Assembly (NCBI RefSeq): GCF_021513255.1
Contig: NZ_CP090977.1
Coordinates: 1,674,001-1,738,000, forward strand
Direction of reading: 5' to 3'
Length of the DNA: 64,000 nucleotides
Origin: Planococcus sp. 107-1
Lineage (GTDB): Bacteria; Bacillota; Bacilli; Bacillales_A; Planococcaceae
Shown here: positions 56,575 through 64,000 of the stretch, piece by piece
How positions within the stretch are numbered: the first letter of the stretch is position 1
Layout: the number at the start of each line of letters is the position of its first letter
Program-made: the position numbers and the translations under genes
Notes under the pieces: generated by a model
What the model was told of the DNA's origin: nothing
Seen by the model: the letters and a program-made list of their open reading frames with translations, nothing else
Database searches by the model: none

Positions 56575-57446
56575 TCTACTCCATCCTTTAAGTGAATATT
56601 TCGGCTCCCTCTAACTTCTAATTCTATTTTATAAGCTTCTTGCAAAGACCGGAATCGCTCCTCATATTTCTTCATTTTTACTGAATCTTTGTTTGAGTTT
56701 AAGAACGGCTTCCGTTTTCCAACCACCATAAGATCTAAACCATCCGGAAGAGCAACTCGCACAAAAGGGGAAAACTTGTCACAAGTGGTATTCGGAAGCG
56801 CAACCGACAGCTTTGCAAATTCCTCTGTAGAAAATTGGTTGGATATCGCTAATTCTTTTAATCCCTTCAGTTCTGAAAGCGGCTGTAGAGACTCGTCCGC
56901 TACCTTAATATTGGATAAGCCAAGATAGGTCAACTGCTTTAACTCCTTCAGCGGCTGAAGCGTTTCAAGCAGCAACGGATGCGTATGATCCACCTCCAAT
57001 TCGAGCAGTTGAATGTTTGGGGCTTGGGCGAGTGAAGTGATGTCCCGCAGCTTAGAAAACCCTTTGATCGTGAGCGCTGTGAGGTTCAGGTTTTTGGAAA
57101 GATCCCATAACTGCATTGCTTTTGGATTCCATTCCAGTCCTAAGACGTGCAAATTGGACAAATTCCCGAGCAGCGACAAATCTTCCACCCGCATCCCGTA
57201 CATATACAGCATTTCAGGATTCACGCTGTTTAAAATCCGGGTAAATTCCTTTTGGCTAACAGAATGAATCCATAATTTAGTCAACTGGCGAAAAGAAGCA
57301 AGCAAGTCCAATCCTTTGGTTTTTCCGTGGATAAAAAGTTCTGTTGCATGGGGATCTGTGTTTCGGAGGTCTTCAACCAACTCTGGCTGAATAGCGGTCC
57401 GAAATAAGTATTGGGGGCTGTTATTTGCATAATTTATCTGGAACAT
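56571..57446 (-). CDS. Leucine-rich-repeat protein
   Basis: 291 residues with roughly eight LRR-like units such as LQPLKELKQLTYLGLSNIKV and LSPL-type turns (ELKGLKELAISNQF). No signal peptide, so cytosolic. The C-terminus is charged and helical. A second LRR protein lies at 63179-64000. Such proteins bind partners; in Firmicutes they also occur among immunity genes, but no toxin is seen here. Confidence 0.75.
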   Translation of the reverse strand: MFQINYANNSPQYLFRTAIQPELVEDLRNTDPHATELFIHGKTKGLDLLASFRQLTKLWIHSVSQKEFTRILNSVNPEMLYMYGMRVEDLSLLGNLSNLHVLGLEWNPKAMQLWDLSKNLNLTALTIKGFSKLRDITSLAQAPNIQLLELEVDHTHPLLLETLQPLKELKQLTYLGLSNIKVADESLQPLSELKGLKELAISNQFSTEEFAKLSVALPNTTCDKFSPFVRVALPDGLDLMVVGKRKPFLNSNKDSVKMKKYEERFRSLQEAYKIELEVRGSRNIHLKDGVE

Positions 57447-57480
57447 TCCACCTTCTCCTTTTTTCTTTGCTGCTTCCTCG

Positions 57481-57687
57481 TCACGCTTTCCACCTGTTCA
57501 CGATTACACTGGACAGCACAAACGAAACAACCGCAAGAACTGGAAGCACAACAATGAGCGAGATGAGCTGCGTTTGCACAGTAAACGGCAGATAAGCGTT
57601 TTCGATCCAGCCATATATGTTGAGGAATAAAAGAAACAAACCAAAAGCGATTATACAATAAATTGCTTTCGATAAAATATTTTTCAA
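57481..57687 (-). CDS. Two-span membrane protein
   Basis: 68 residues from TTG 57687, which has AAAGGAGG at proper distance. Spans around residues 8-26 and 40-62. Chosen over the overlapping frame 57434-57658, which lacks an SD and is Cys/Arg-rich. Function unknown. Confidence 0.6.
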   Translation of the reverse strand: MKNILSKAIYCIIAFGLFLLFLNIYGWIENAYLPFTVQTQLISLIVVLPVLAVVSFVLSSVIVNRWKA

Positions 57688-57770
57688 GGGAACCTCCTTT
57701 TAAATTTGAAGTATAGCAAGAGAATCCAGCTCAAGTTACGTTCTTTCGCGCGATTTCTTCAAATCTCTAA

Positions 57771-58067
57771 TTAATTGAAATACACGTACCAAGACAAATA
57801 AATCAGTCCCATCATCAACAAGGCCATCACAAGTGCGGCTCCCCTAAAAACAATCAGCTGAACCGGTGGCGAAAATAATTTGTTGCTTCCCCATAAAACA
57901 AAAGCAAAAAACAGTCCGATAATCGCAAACGGTCCATCGCTGTATGAAAAAGCGTCATCAAACCCCCGCTCTTCATTTTCTTGATACGGCTTCACTCCTG
58001 CATAGAAGCTGACGAGCCCAAAGTACCCAAACAATGCAGTCGCAAGCAAAGGTATCCATATTTCCAT
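57771..58067 (-). CDS. Membrane protein, three spans
   Basis: 98 residues from ATG 58067 (GGAG 6 nt upstream); the ATG at 58079 would overlap its own SD. Three hydrophobic segments; the loop YQENEERGFDDAFSYSDGPF is acidic. No family recognised. Confidence 0.6.
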   Translation of the reverse strand: MEIWIPLLATALFGYFGLVSFYAGVKPYQENEERGFDDAFSYSDGPFAIIGLFFAFVLWGSNKLFSPPVQLIVFRGAALVMALLMMGLIYLSWYVYFN

Positions 58068-58117
58068 AGGTTTCTCCATTCTCCTGGTCGCTTATAGCAA
58101 TGTTTCATGTACCCACG

Positions 58118-58570
58118 TCACTTTTCAAACAGTTCTTTTTTCTCGTCTGTCGTAAGGCCCGTAAAAAACACTTTATGAACTCTCAGTTGCCTTGTATTCG
58201 ATAACGGTATTTCTAGCCAAGTCGCTGCCATTGGCGTATGTTCGGGTTGCGCGTTTACTTTTTCTAAAAACTGTTCATATTCTTTTATCACTTCATCATT
58301 CAAACTTACAGGGTCCATATTTCTGCTTTCATAATCCTTTGCAGCCAGTTCTAGTGCCGTGATAGGCTCTGACAATTTTTTAACTACGCCAATCTCGCAG
58401 GGCATGCGCTGGTCATCCAATGAGACGAAGTAATAATGGTCTCTTGGAAGGCGGAACAATCCCTTCTTCGCATCCTTTTTACTCGCAAGATAGAGCCAGC
58501 TTCCTTTACTGCCGTGGCAATTAAGCTCAGGTTCATCAATAGCCAGCAGCATTTTCTCAAACTTCTTCAA
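58118..58570 (-). CDS. Unknown soluble protein
   Basis: 150 residues, TTG start at 58570 after GGGGG. Mixed alpha/beta composition with GSKGSWLYLASKKDAKKGLFRLPRDHYYFVSLDD. No family recognised. Sits in the run of small same-strand genes. Confidence 0.55.
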   Translation of the reverse strand: MKKFEKMLLAIDEPELNCHGSKGSWLYLASKKDAKKGLFRLPRDHYYFVSLDDQRMPCEIGVVKKLSEPITALELAAKDYESRNMDPVSLNDEVIKEYEQFLEKVNAQPEHTPMAATWLEIPLSNTRQLRVHKVFFTGLTTDEKKELFEK

Positions 58571-58595
58571 TATATCCCCCTTTTTTATCGGTACT

Positions 58596-58964
58596 TCAAT
58601 CTCCCAGCGCGATTACTTTTTTGCTATTATCGAGCGCATTCAAACAAAGCACTTTTAATTCTTTAGCGAATGCATTGATTCCCCTTACCCGTTCATTTAC
58701 CTCCCACTGTCTCTCAGTATGGACGTCATATTCTTGAAGCAGTTCCTCACAAATGAGGACCAGTTCCTCCACCTCTCTAGCTGAAAACACCCGGTCCTTA
58801 TATTGGTCAAGATTTAAAAGAAGGCCGAAGCTTTTTGCTGGATAACCCTCCTTTTCCAACAAATAAGCTTGAAGTTCTTCTTCAAATTTCACATGTTTTT
58901 CAGAATGAAAAACTTCACCACGAGTATTGGCAACATAAAAATCAAGCCCAACGCCGCTTAACAT
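58596..58964 (-). CDS. Unknown soluble protein
   Basis: 122 residues. Acidic, helical; includes FYVANTRGEVFHSEKHVKFEEEL. AGGGAGG precedes the ATG. Ends 25 bp before the start of the next gene downstream (58118-58570); probably one transcript. Confidence 0.55.
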   Translation of the reverse strand: MLSGVGLDFYVANTRGEVFHSEKHVKFEEELQAYLLEKEGYPAKSFGLLLNLDQYKDRVFSAREVEELVLICEELLQEYDVHTERQWEVNERVRGINAFAKELKVLCLNALDNSKKVIALGD

Positions 58965-59040
58965 GCAAATTCCTCCCTATAAAAACATATCTATATTCGT
59001 TCATTGATAGATTAAATCCCAACTGCTAGATTTCATTCTC

Positions 59041-59350
59041 TCAATGAATCCGGTCGCGCTGCCTTCTCTCCATTGTGTCTGGCAGCTTGTAGATTCCAAG
59101 TTCCTTATCGGTGCACCGAATGTGAAGCTTTTTCAAATAAGGCAGAATGTTTTTTGTAAATAATCAAAGTGATAAGCGAAAGGCAAAAGAAACCAATGGC
59201 GAACAAGGTATTCCTTACTAGATTTTCGGTATTATTGGTGTATACATTGTGAATTATACGTATAAGAGAGCCTCCTAGGAATAACGTATATAAAACGGGG
59301 ACATATATTACAGGTCTCTCCAGATCTACATTTTGCTTTTTCTGAAACAT
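59041..59350 (-). CDS. Membrane protein with basic tail, one frameshift
   Basis: As read it ends at 59105 (81 residues). One extra A in the run near 59156-59161 appears to hide the true end: removing it continues the frame as YKNILPYLKKLHIRC and ends RRQRDRIH at a TGA at 59041, giving about 102 residues. Two spans (VIYVPVLYTLFLGG, LFAIGFFCLSLITLIIY). Function unknown. Confidence 0.5.
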
Positions 59351-59434
59351 CGTACATCCCTTTCATTTTAGAAGCATGAGATCATGCTATTCACTTAATT
59401 AACGGTAACGTGCAGTTTCCTCCGCATTCCGCCA

Positions 59435-59890
59435 TTATTCCTCATCCCTTAATACGCCATACCGCTGCCTTTCACCCATCCAGGGACTGGCGTCACGCCA
59501 GTAAACTTCTTGTGCAGAAATCCAGCTAACCGAATGACGAATCGGCTGATCGATTTGCCAATCTTCGTCTTGTGCCCAATAAAATTGTCCGTCGAATGCC
59601 ATTAACTTGGCGCTATAAATAACCGAATCACTATTTTTTGATGAAGGACAAATATGAAAATTCGTGACGCCTTTAAAGAGCAATTCGACTGCGGATGGCG
59701 CTAGGGCTTGTCGTTGAAATAAAATCCGTGCGCAAGTGTCTAAATCAGTCGACATACTCATAGCGAGATCCTCATCCACAAACGTCTCGGTCCACATGTA
59801 AAGCTCTTTCAAGCAGCTGTCATGAAAACCGCCGAAAAGTTCCATAAAATCTGCGATCGCTGTAGAATCGTCGATTTGATGCCAGGTCAT
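59435..59890 (-). CDS. Unknown protein, possibly immunity-type
   Basis: 151 residues, acidic and Trp-rich (seven Trp). It has GGFHDSCLKELYMWTE and YWAQDEDWQIDQPIRHSVSWISAQEVYWRDASPW. A FHD start and W-rich sheet recall some small immunity-protein families, but I cannot name one. GAAGGAGGC precedes the ATG. Confidence 0.6.
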   Translation of the reverse strand: MTWHQIDDSTAIADFMELFGGFHDSCLKELYMWTETFVDEDLAMSMSTDLDTCARILFQRQALAPSAVELLFKGVTNFHICPSSKNSDSVIYSAKLMAFDGQFYWAQDEDWQIDQPIRHSVSWISAQEVYWRDASPWMGERQRYGVLRDEE

Positions 59891-59937
59891 TTAGTGCCTC
59901 CTTCTTTTAAAACGAAATTCGAAAACGATTGGTCTCC

Positions 59938-60459
59938 TCACTTCTCATTATGGCAGAGTTCTTCCGCAATCTTTTGGATCCGGTCGAGGGTCATGCCATT
60001 TCTTTGCTCCATCGCCAGCGGGTGATCCGTTGGCTCGAGTTCAATGAACGGAATCATTCCAACTGAACGCGTATGGACCATCGTCTTTAGTTCCAACGTT
60101 TCTGGATAACACGGAATGGAAGTGGACAGCCACCCAAACATGGAGCTCAGTTGTTGTTCCCGCCCTTCTGTTTCCCAATATTCCAGTGTCTGATCAAAAT
60201 TAGCTTCACTTAGCGAAACCCAGACGTTCCAGATAAACGGATGGTCTCCGCCCGTTACCGGAATTTCTATCGCTCCTCGTATGAAGAAGTATTCCTCATC
60301 CACATTGCATAAATCATCATTCGCCTCAATCCGGCTTTCCCGCTCTTCTTCAGGAATGTCCAGACAATAATCAGGCAGTGGGCTCCCGTAGCTCATTGGC
60401 AGCGCTGCATGATATTCACCGCAAGTTTTACAGAAATATCCTTGGTCGATTCTGCTCAT
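59938..60459 (-). CDS. DUF2199 protein
   Basis: 173 residues. Starts with a zinc-knuckle-like FCKTCGEYHAALPMSYG and continues PDYCLDIPEEER, FFIRGAIEIPVTGGDHPFIWNVWVSLS, typical of DUF2199. Function unknown. GAGGAGA precedes the ATG. Confidence 0.8.
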   Translation of the reverse strand: MSRIDQGYFCKTCGEYHAALPMSYGSPLPDYCLDIPEEERESRIEANDDLCNVDEEYFFIRGAIEIPVTGGDHPFIWNVWVSLSEANFDQTLEYWETEGREQQLSSMFGWLSTSIPCYPETLELKTMVHTRSVGMIPFIELEPTDHPLAMEQRNGMTLDRIQKIAEELCHNEK

Positions 60460-60659
60460 TCTTATCTTCTCCTCACACCTAATTTCAAGTGTCTAAATGT
60501 CATAAAAATACTAGACTGGCCGTTCTTTCAAGTATATTAAGTACGGATAAAGATAGCTAGCTAAATTTGGGAAATAAAAAAGATGATTTTAGAAACTAGT
60601 AAAGCAACTGAAACAGCGTGCCAATACACTTTCGGATTAATAATTGCTTTTACACAGTT

Positions 60660-61097
60660 TTAAAACAAATCGGTACTCACCTTATTTTTATAGAGATCCA
60701 CTTTAGTGGCACTAAAGTGGAGTTTCCTTAACACTCCATTGATCTGCAGGTGAATCGTGATGGCTACTGGAAAATCGAGCTGCTTGATCTTGTCTTCAAT
60801 CGCATAGTAGTCTGCGCGTTCTTTGTCATAAAGAACGATGGAACTGATGAATGCTTCCTGTCCTTCAATATCCAGGCTGCACATGAGCGGAGACAATTCT
60901 TTGTCGTTTATCGTAGCTTCGCCCAGGACAATTGAGCCGTTTAAGACTGCTGTGAAATTAGTGGTTTCAGCTGGCTGGACCCAAGTTTCGTCCTGCTCTT
61001 CCTCGCCTTCTGAACCGATTGCCCAGTCCCAAATGGGAAATTGTTTCAAATCTTCTATAGTCAATTCGTCGACGGGTTTGCTTTTTTTCCTCATCAT
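60660..61097 (-). CDS. Unknown protein, possibly immunity-type
   Basis: 145 residues. Begins with KKSKPVDELTIEDLKQFPIWDWAIGSEGEEEQDETWVQP; this ELTxEDLKxFPIWxW opening occurs in many small bacterial proteins of unknown role, several near contact-dependent toxins. Rest is beta-rich. AAAGGAGG precedes the ATG. Confidence 0.6.
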   Translation of the reverse strand: MMRKKSKPVDELTIEDLKQFPIWDWAIGSEGEEEQDETWVQPAETTNFTAVLNGSIVLGEATINDKELSPLMCSLDIEGQEAFISSIVLYDKERADYYAIEDKIKQLDFPVAITIHLQINGVLRKLHFSATKVDLYKNKVSTDLF

Positions 61098-61287
61098 TGT
61101 TTCATCCTCCTTTAGAAAAAATTAAAACCCTTAATAACGAGTTGAATCTTCGATATAACATTTTCCGTTCATTATATATCATGGTTTTCATAAGCATTTG
61201 TTATTGGTTTATGCGCAGAATCAACCGAAAAGAAGACAGCAAAACCAAGCAGACGCGCAATTGAATTTTGTACTTTGATTTTCAGGA

Positions 61288-61508
61288 TTAATAAATACCG
61301 GCTGAAGATAAAACAGCAATACTCCAAGTGATAAGCACAAAAGAAGCCGTAAGCCAGAACGTATTTATCGATGTCTTTTCATTTGCCTTCACCTTTTTAA
61401 TAATGGTCACCAAGTTTAGGCAAAAATAATACTTAATGCAGGAACAAGAACCCAAGCTATGTACATAAAAAGAATTATCAAATCATTGCCTACATTTAAT
61501 TGTCTCAT
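61288..61508 (-). CDS. Possible small membrane protein, one frameshift
   Basis: ATG 61508 opens MRQLNVGNDLIILFMYIAWVL and stops at a TAA near 61423. One base added there gives NLVTIIKKVKANEKTSINTF and a second span (WLTASFVLITWSIAVL), ending at 61288, 73 residues. The other frames here are also long, so this reading is tentative. SD weak. Confidence 0.35.
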
Positions 61509-61689
61509 TTACAAGATGAAAACTCGACTTAATAATAACATTAATTTCCATTTTGCCATACACAATTAATAAAGTAGAATAAGTTAACCCTTTACTTTTC
61601 TTCCTGCCTTTCAGTTGATCACCACTAAAAATTCGTATCTCACGGAATAAATGAAAGCTATACAAACAAGCAGATCCTTTGTAATATAA

Positions 61690-61703
61690 AGAAAACGTTT
61701 TCA
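61690..61703. promoter_or_regulatory. cre-like palindrome before the isochorismatase gene
   Basis: AGAAAACGTTTTCA: palindromic GAAAACGTTTTC core, one mismatch to cre consensus, 19 bp before the start codon. Confidence 0.4.
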
Positions 61704-61721
61704 TGAAAAGGAGAATGCCGG

Positions 61722-62240
61722 TTGTCTAAAACTGCGCTCTTAATCGTTGATGCTCAAAATGAGATGTTAGATGCTGCCAACCCTGTCGATCAAAGCGAGA
61801 AACTGCTCGAAAATCTGCAGTCCCTTCTTCAAAAAGCACGGTCAGCTAAGGTTCCGGTCATTTATGTGCAGCATAACGATGCCGGGCTCGTAAAAGGCAC
61901 GGATTTCTGGCAAATCCATTCCTCCCTCACGCCGGAAGAAGGCGACGTCGTCATCCAGAAGTGGGCTGCGGATTCCTTCCAAGAAACTGAGCTGTTGGAA
62001 ACTTTGAAAAATGAAGGCATACAGAAACTCGTAATAGGCGGAAACCAGACCGAACATTGCATTGCTGCGACGACTCGCCGTGCGAGCGATTTGGGGTTTG
62101 ATGTAGTTCTTGTGAAAGATGCCCATGGTACGTGGGATTCTGACGACTTCACCTCCAAGCAAATCATCAACCATCAAAATGAATTATTGAGCCATTTCGC
62201 CACTTTACAAGGAACAAACGAAATCACGTTCGAACAATAG
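61722..62240 (+). CDS. Isochorismatase-family cysteine hydrolase
   Basis: 172 residues. ALLIVDAQNEML supplies the Asp, IQKWAADSF the Lys and TEHCIAATTRRA the nucleophilic Cys. Substrate may be an amide such as nicotinamide. Starts with TTG 61722 (AAAGGAG upstream; the ATG at 61714 stops after four codons). Followed by a HAD hydrolase. Confidence 0.85.
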   Translation: MSKTALLIVDAQNEMLDAANPVDQSEKLLENLQSLLQKARSAKVPVIYVQHNDAGLVKGTDFWQIHSSLTPEEGDVVIQKWAADSFQETELLETLKNEGIQKLVIGGNQTEHCIAATTRRASDLGFDVVLVKDAHGTWDSDDFTSKQIINHQNELLSHFATLQGTNEITFEQ

Positions 62241-62281
62241 CTGCCTGTCAAAAAAGTTGCCATTATTAAGGAGGATTTTAG

Positions 62282-62905
62282 TTGTTTAAATATGTAATTT
62301 TCGATGTGGATGGAACGATTTTGGATACGGAACGGGCCATTTTAAAATCACTGGACCAAGTTTTGCGAGAAGAAGTCCATGCGTATCCGATAGAAGAATT
62401 ACGTTTTGCGCTGGGCATCCCCGGACAAGAAACCTTAAGAAAACTGAAAGTGAACGATATGGAGCGTTCCCATTCAAAATGGTCGCAAGCCGTATTGGAA
62501 TTTTCGCATGAAGTAGAGGTCTTTGAAGGCTTGCGAGAAGTGATACAGTCATTGCCGGTAATCCCGGTTCGAACAGGAATTGTCACGTCAAAAACAAAGC
62601 AGCAATTGGCAGATGAATTCGAACCGTTTGGGTTAACTTCTAATTTTGAACAGATCGTCTGCGCAGATGACACACAAAATCATAAGCCGCATCCGGATCC
62701 GTTATTGCTTTGTTTAGCGAAATTGAACGCGCCTCCAAACGAAGCTCTATACATTGGCGATTCGGTCTATGACATGCAATGCGCTAAGGAGGCAGGCGTG
62801 AAATTCGCGCTTGCGCTATGGGGTGCGAAGCGGCGAAAAGGATTTGAATCCGCTGACTACGTATTGTCGGAACCAAAAGATATGTTGCAATTACTTAACG
62901 AGTGA
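62282..62905 (+). CDS. HAD-superfamily hydrolase, phosphoglycolate-phosphatase-like
   Basis: 207 residues. Motif I FDVDGTILDTE, motif II VTSKTK, Lys in NHKPHPDP and motif IV IGDSVYDMQCAKEAG are complete. TTG start at 62282 after AAGGAGG. Close spacing to the isochorismatase gene suggests one transcript. Confidence 0.88.
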   Translation: MFKYVIFDVDGTILDTERAILKSLDQVLREEVHAYPIEELRFALGIPGQETLRKLKVNDMERSHSKWSQAVLEFSHEVEVFEGLREVIQSLPVIPVRTGIVTSKTKQQLADEFEPFGLTSNFEQIVCADDTQNHKPHPDPLLLCLAKLNAPPNEALYIGDSVYDMQCAKEAGVKFALALWGAKRRKGFESADYVLSEPKDMLQLLNE

Positions 62906-62930
62906 TTATCCTAAAAGGAGGAATGGAACG

Positions 62931-63134
62931 ATGTCGAGAATCGAAAATTCCAAATGGAAACTTAGCACGGCCGGCTTTACAGCGTTTATTTTAGGCTCAA
63001 TCTTCTACTTGATAACAGGGCCTAATCTGCCAGGAATACTCGGTTTTTTTATCTCTGCCATCATTCTGTTCCTTCTAAATGCCGGTTATGTTTTTTACAT
63101 GAAAATAAAAGCGAAGAAAGCCAAAGAGGCGTAA
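62931..63134 (+). CDS. Small two-span membrane protein
   Basis: 67 residues from ATG 62931 with AAGGAGG. Spans around residues 13-30 and 34-56, Lys-rich C-terminus. The longer frame from 62811 is inside the HAD gene. Third gene of the plus-strand unit. Confidence 0.65.
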   Translation: MSRIENSKWKLSTAGFTAFILGSIFYLITGPNLPGILGFFISAIILFLLNAGYVFYMKIKAKKAKEA

Positions 63135-63178
63135 GTCCAATCGCCTAATACTTTTCTTAGCTTTTTTGGAAGCTTGCT

Positions 63179-64000
63179 TTACCATTCGCGCCATTCTTCG
63201 GTAACGTCCTCTTCCGTCTCCAACCCGGCTTCCTGTGCTTTTTCCATAAGGAACTCCTGCAGCTCTTCCCCGCTCCATCGTCTCTATGAAGTAATCGTAT
63301 TGATCATTTAAGGCATTTAAACGGAGCACTGTTTTTTCTACTTGTTTTAAGATTTGCTTTTCAGAAGGATCGTGAAGACGTAAAAGCTTCTTTTGATAAT
63401 CTTCGAGCACGTCTGCAACGGCCGCCAGATTTTCTTCCGTAAATAAGTCATCTTCGTCTTCCTCCATCCGTATTCTCCATGCATCCGTAGGCAAAAGCTG
63501 GGCTGCCGAAGCAGCTTCTCCTGCCTCATTCCGCTTAGGTTTCTCGATAAACGTCGGTGGATATCCATCTTTTAGCCGATGGGAATAATGCTTTTTATTT
63601 GTAAAATACGCGTAGTCCAAATTGATGCATGGTGAAACATCGCCGTCGAGGACCGTCGTATCCCAAAATTGCATGCTTTTCAAGTGAGGTAGTTGCTTAA
63701 TGAACCCGATGGATGGTATGGTTCCGCAGTTATTGAGGTCCAATTGTTCGAGCGACTGGACTTTTCCAATCGGCGATAAGTTTTGAATGTTTTTTACACC
63801 TTCCATTGAAAGTGATACTAAATTGCCCGAAAGTTCCTGGATCGCTTCGATGTCTTTTAAGCTTCTCATTCCATATAACTCCAAGTACTGCAACTGGGTT
63901 AACCCCTGAATGCCGTCTAAAGATGTAATATTGGAAGTAATGAGCTCTAATTTCTCAAGTGCTTCCAGGCTTCTAAATTCCTCTAGATTTTTCCCTTTCG
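63179..64000 (-). CDS. Leucine-rich-repeat protein, 5' end beyond window, one frameshift
   Basis: Open to the window edge; at least 270 residues. LRR-like units include LEKLELITSNITSLDGIQGL, LQYLELYGMRSLKDIEAI and LEQLDLNNCGTIPSIGFI. A charged helical C-terminus follows. At 63268-63271 an extra C (CCCC before GC) shifts the frame. Removing it gives MEREELQEFLMEKAQEAG and a stop at 63179 instead of the Arg-rich tail. Paralogue-like to 56571-57446. Confidence 0.75.

Noticed and set aside
57434-57658. 74-codon ORF overlapping the small membrane protein
   Set aside because: Cys/Arg-rich, no SD; the 57481-57687 frame has a good SD and two clean membrane spans.
61483-61704. 73-codon minus-strand ORF before the isochorismatase gene
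   Set aside because: No SD or domain, and it overlaps the plus-strand promoter and cre-like site.

Overview
The window is chromosomal DNA from a low-to-mid GC Firmicute. It most resembles a Planococcaceae bacterium (Planococcus/Planomicrobium-like); this is inferred from gene content and protein style, not from a marker gene. Most genes have strong Shine-Dalgarno sequences, ATG/GTG/TTG starts are mixed, and most genes lie on the minus strand. No rRNA, tRNA, CRISPR, insertion sequence or phage gene was recognised.

Layout. 1-6.6 kb: an MBL hydrolase, two tandem Yip1-family membrane proteins, a P-loop kinase, an SRPBCC protein, an SDR dehydrogenase, an AI-2E family transporter and a very short hydrophilic protein. 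6.6-12.4 kb: the fructose operon fruR-fruK-fruA (minus) divergent from ptsH-ptsI (plus), with four operator-like hexamers at exact 10-bp spacing between them. 12.4-23.9 kb: mixed metabolism, including an MBL hydrolase, YfkAB radical SAM, NnrD, an MpsC-like DUF2294 protein, CstA, an SGNH hydrolase, a VTT membrane protein, an EAL relic, a PAP2-like protein, DUF2207 and arylamine N-acetyltransferase. 23.9-29.2 kb: a catabolic unit of permease, aldehyde dehydrogenase and iron alcohol dehydrogenase with its LacI regulator. 29.3-40.4 kb: a Na+/H+ antiporter, an EVE-HNH nuclease, a sugar ABC importer, a YwqK-like protein, an MBL protein and the mannitol operon mtlA-mtlF-mtlD. 40.7-50.3 kb: TetR, SDR, a small-kinase cluster, VanY, Tag, a diguanylate cyclase and a pentapeptide-repeat protein. 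50.6-56.1 kb: an aldo/keto reductase, HxlR, a HAD phosphatase, hxlB-hxlA (formaldehyde fixation by the RuMP route) and an SOS-type Y-family polymerase. 56.3-64 kb: a run of small same-strand genes of unknown function with two leucine-rich-repeat proteins, interrupted by an isochorismatase and a HAD hydrolase.

Carbon control links several regions. HPr and Enzyme I are encoded beside their fructose client. CcpA (cre)-like sites precede cstA, the permease/aldehyde dehydrogenase operon and mtlA. A second, nearly identical LacI-type operator is shared by cstA and the permease operon.

Sequence quality matters here. At least 18 otherwise well-conserved genes carry small indels (about 20 events) that split the reading frame. 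Nearly all are in homopolymers, and many are in CCC runs followed by GC. This looks like uncorrected long-read error rather than gene decay, so I annotate these loci as single genes spanning the break.
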